Of a DNA stretch of 64,000 bases, positions 61,878 through 64,000 are shown one piece after another. The notes below the pieces were generated by a model. It searched no databases. It worked only from the letters and a program-made list of their open reading frames with translations, and was not told the origin of the DNA. The stretch covers positions 2,542,001-2,606,000 of the forward strand of contig NZ_JAUFQN010000019.1 of NCBI RefSeq assembly GCF_030409795.1, in the 5' to 3' direction. How positions within the stretch are numbered: position 1 is the stretch's first letter; every line of letters starts with the position of its first letter. A program made the translations under genes and the position numbers. The stretch comes from Flavobacterium paronense. Its GTDB lineage: Bacteria; Bacteroidota; Bacteroidia; Flavobacteriales; Flavobacteriaceae.

Positions 61878-62249
61878 CTAGTATCTTCCTCTGTCTCCAC
61901 CACCGCTATTTCTATCGTTGTAGCTTCCACCACCGCGAGAATTTCCACCACCATTATAACCACCACCACCTGAACGGTTGTTGTTAAAAGTTCTTCTTTC
62001 TCCTTCTGGTTTTGGCTCTGATTTGTTAACCACAATAGTACGACCGTCAACAGTAGCACCATTTAATTCTTGAATAGCTTTTTCAGCTTCTGTGTCATTT
62101 TCCATTTCCACAAAACCAAATCCTTTACTTCTTCCAGTAAATTTATCGGTAATAATTTTTACGGAACTAACCGCACCATAAGCCTCAAAAGACTCTCTTA
62201 AATCTGCTTCGTCAATACTGAACGGAAGACTCCCAACAAAAATATTCAT
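61878..62249 (-). CDS. RNA-binding protein with RRM domain and glycine-rich tail
   Basis: A 123-residue RNA-binding protein. One RRM spans residues 1-80, with RNP-2 IFVGSL at 3-8 and RNP-1 KGFGFVEM at about 42-49. The tail from about residue 90 is rich in G, N, S and R (NNRSGGGGYNGGGNSRGGG). This layout is shared by bacterial cold-inducible RNA chaperones and plant GRPs. It has its own leader and terminator. Confidence 0.95.
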   Translation of the reverse strand: MNIFVGSLPFSIDEADLRESFEAYGAVSSVKIITDKFTGRSKGFGFVEMENDTEAEKAIQELNGATVDGRTIVVNKSEPKPEGERRTFNNNRSGGGGYNGGGNSRGGGSYNDRNSGGGDRGRY

Positions 62250-62337
62250 ATTATTTATTTAAAATTCGAATACAAATGTAGTTTAAATAAAATGTAAACT
62301 GCTATTAATTTGGACTTTATTATTACATTAACAAAAA

Positions 62338-62359
62338 AAAACCATCCTAAGATGGTTTT
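62338..62359 (-). terminator. Terminator of the DUF6252-like lipoprotein gene
   Basis: AAAACCATC and GATGGTTTT form a perfect 9-bp stem with loop CTAA, then a T run on the minus strand. Confidence 0.88.
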
Positions 62360-62378
62360 AGTTAATTACTATTTTAAA

Positions 62379-63095
62379 TTAAATTGATGGGTAAATCGGA
62401 ATTTTGTAAAATTCTCCATATTGAAAATTCAAGATTGGTCCACCAAAAGGACTCCCATTTGAATTGGCAGCATTAAATTTAAATTTCCCTGAAACTGTAA
62501 AATTGACATTGTCATATTCCGTGATTTTTATTTCTCCATTACTGTTTTGAACATTTGTAACTCTAAATTTACAATTAACATTTCCTCCCGCAACTGTAAT
62601 TAAATCTCCAGCTAAATAAGCATTCCCTCTTGATGAAATGGTTAAACTTGTAACAACTCCAGAGGCATTTGCTACAATATTTACTGTTAGTCCACTTCCT
62701 GCTCCTCCAGTGGTTGCAAGAGAAGTTCCGCTACTATAACCTGTTCCTCCATTAACCAAACTTATGCTTGAAGCCGGACCCGGAACAGCAATGGTAGCAT
62801 ATTCCAATGCTGTATCATTAAAATTTGAAGAATAAGTTGCGGTATTATTAATGTTTGTAGTACCTAGAACATAAGTGCCTACGTTAGCACTACTAGTATT
62901 TAAAGTAATTGTCTCATATTCTGTTAATGCTTCAATGCTTAACTTTCCTGTTGATGATACATAGGCTCTTGCATCATTGGCTCTCCAAAAAACATCATCT
63001 TTTAATCCTTGAAAACCAGGATTATTAAATTTCACATCTTCTTGACAAGAAGAAAAAACCGCAGCAATTATAAATAGGGGCAAAAATCTTTTCAT
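62379..63095 (-). CDS. Lipoprotein, DUF6252-like, with an inserted glycine-rich module
   Basis: A 238-residue lipoprotein (lipobox FSSC, C17). The outer parts (VFWRANDARAYVSSTGKLSIEA and the C-terminal VSGKFKFNAAN, FQYGEFYKIPI) match the DUF6252 type common in Bacteroidota, which has no known function. Residues about 107-180 differ in character: NGGTGYSSGT, GGAGSGLTVNIVANASGVVTS, and GNAYLAGDLITVAGG. This is the pattern of beta-helical or phage-structural repeats. It may be an inserted domain. It is monocistronic. Confidence 0.75.
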   Translation of the reverse strand: MKRFLPLFIIAAVFSSCQEDVKFNNPGFQGLKDDVFWRANDARAYVSSTGKLSIEALTEYETITLNTSSANVGTYVLGTTNINNTATYSSNFNDTALEYATIAVPGPASSISLVNGGTGYSSGTSLATTGGAGSGLTVNIVANASGVVTSLTISSRGNAYLAGDLITVAGGNVNCKFRVTNVQNSNGEIKITEYDNVNFTVSGKFKFNAANSNGSPFGGPILNFQYGEFYKIPIYPSI

Positions 63096-63210
63096 TTTTC
63101 AAAGTATTTATCCACAAAAATAACTTTTTAATATAAAAATGCTAACTAAATTTTAAAAAAATAATGTTAAAGTGAGAGGTCGCAGTTACTTACTATTTAA
63201 AAAGATGCTG

Positions 63211-63246
63211 TTTGATTAGTTTCTTTTCAAAAAAAAGTTATCTTTG
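63211..63246 (+). promoter_or_regulatory. Promoter of rpsP
   Basis: TTTG (63211-63214) and TATCTTTG (63239-63246), separated by 24 bases, slightly above the usual spacing. The -7 box is exact and lies about 50 bases before the start codon. Confidence 0.6.
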
Positions 63247-63262
63247 CACCCTTAAAAATAAC

Positions 63263-63277
63263 GAGGTCGAGTACCTC
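63263..63277 (+). promoter_or_regulatory. Small hairpin in the rpsP leader
   Basis: GAGGT-CGAGT-ACCTC is a 5-bp stem just after the expected transcription start and 18 bases before the ATG. It may be a leader structure; five pairs are too few to be sure. Confidence 0.3.
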
Positions 63278-63295
63278 AAATTAATCAAAAAGATT

Positions 63296-63988
63296 ATGTC
63301 AGTAAAAATTAGATTACAAAGACACGGTAAAAAGCAAAAACCTTTTTACTGGATTGTAGCAGCCGATGCTAGATCAAAAAGAGATGGTAGATACCTTGAA
63401 AAATTAGGGACTTACAATCCAAACACCAATCCTGCAACTATTGATTTAAACCTTGACCAAGCGGTTCAATGGTTACACAATGGAGCACAACCAACTGATA
63501 CTGCTAGAGCTATCCTTTCTTACAAAGGTGCTTTGATGAAACATCACCTTGATGGTGGAGTTCGCAAAGGAGCTTTAACGCAAGAGCAAGCTGATGCAAA
63601 ATTGGCTAAATGGTTGGAAGAAAAAGCTGGAAAAGTTGACACTAAAAAAGAAGGTTTATCAAAAGCTCAGGAAGCTGCTAAAGCAAAAGCTTTAAAAGCT
63701 GAAAAAGTTGCTAATGATAAACGTGCTGCTGCCGCTGTTGAAGCTGCAAAAGTAGTAGAAGAAGAAGTTGCTGAAGAAACTGCTGTTGAAGCTGTTGCTG
63801 ATGAAGCTCCAGAAGCTGTAACTGAAGTTGCCGTTGAGGAAACTCCAGAAGTTGTAGCTGAAGAAGCTCCTGCTGCTGAAGAAACTGTTGCTGAAGTTAC
63901 TGTAGAAGAGACTCCAGAAGTTGTTGCTGAAGTTGCAACTGAAGAAGCTCCTGCTGCTGAAGAAGCTAGCGAAGAAACTGAAGCTTAA
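63296..63988 (+). CDS. rpsP: 30S ribosomal protein S16 with extended acidic C-terminus
   Basis: Structural protein of the small ribosomal subunit. The start MSVKIRLQRHGKKQKPFYW is the classic S16 N-terminus, and the S16 core fills residues 1 to about 80 (ADARSKRDGRYLEKLGTYNP, DTARAILSYKGALMKHHL). The protein runs to 230 residues. After a Lys/Ala-rich linker (about 100-145) the tail is almost only A, E, V, T and P, with a repeated unit TPEVVAE...EEAPAAEE. A standard S16 has 80-90 residues; long tails are known in Bacteroidota. An ATG at 63212 in the promoter is rejected. The gene ends 12 bases before the window edge. Confidence 0.96.
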   Translation: MSVKIRLQRHGKKQKPFYWIVAADARSKRDGRYLEKLGTYNPNTNPATIDLNLDQAVQWLHNGAQPTDTARAILSYKGALMKHHLDGGVRKGALTQEQADAKLAKWLEEKAGKVDTKKEGLSKAQEAAKAKALKAEKVANDKRAAAAVEAAKVVEEEVAEETAVEAVADEAPEAVTEVAVEETPEVVAEEAPAAEETVAEVTVEETPEVVAEVATEEAPAAEEASEETEA

Positions 63989-64000
63989 TACTTCAAGCAA

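Noticed and set aside
63263..63277. Ribosomal-protein leader regulator or riboswitch before rpsP
   Set aside because: Only a 5-bp stem is visible, with no second helix, so it is listed as a weak hairpin and not as a regulator.

Overview
The window reads as chromosome of a Flavobacterium-like member of the Bacteroidota. The DNA is AT-rich. Promoters match the Bacteroidota form TTTG-N19-TAnnTTTG, and start codons lack clear Shine-Dalgarno sites. Typical family hallmarks are a SusC/SusD system, a type IX secretion (T9SS) sorting tail, and a mevalonate pathway with a geranylgeranylglycerol-phosphate-type prenyltransferase. There is no rRNA operon, recognised IS element, prophage or CRISPR array.

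Layout: 1-8406 holds a partial POT peptide transporter, tRNA-Phe, and a plus-strand run of envelope genes: coaX, an outer-membrane protein, a TPR protein, lptC, a small membrane protein, a CNNM/CorC-type protein and a PpiD-like foldase. 8462-13490 (minus) carries a GYDIA-type GHMP kinase, HMG-CoA reductase and a giant AsmA protein. 13611-36268 is a starch/maltodextrin utilisation locus. On the minus strand it encodes SusC, SusD, SusE, SusF and a T9SS-secreted GH13 amylase. A divergent LacI-family regulator follows. On the plus strand are an MFS sugar importer, beta-phosphoglucomutase, a GH65 phosphorylase, two GH13 enzymes and a GH31 alpha-glucosidase. Together they bind and cut starch at the surface, trim oligosaccharides in the periplasm, import maltose and split it by phosphorolysis to glucose 6-phosphate. 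36270-41746 has GDPD, a flavoprotein, TspO and a second mevalonate cluster (mvaD, mevalonate kinase, UbiA-type prenyltransferase). 41878-64000 is mostly housekeeping: an RluB-type pseudouridine synthase, peptidases, tRNA-Leu, a ruvC-hemW operon, a glycosyltransferase pair, tRNA-Asp, DUF58, trxA, an exonuclease-fused dnaE, an RRM protein and rpsP.

The least explained material lies between genes. A family of CGCAAAG-rich elements with terminal inverted repeats occurs at four places, three of them directly after a stop codon. One set brackets a GxxExxY (PD-(D/E)XK-like) gene inside the starch locus and supplies the start codon and first residues of the next gene, a secreted amylase. Two copies of a second conserved repeat with compensatory base changes look like a structured RNA, possibly the Flavo-1 class. 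Two tandem-repeat blocks (11 bp and 21 bp units) and a pair of shared motifs upstream of susC and the MFS gene are further regulatory candidates.
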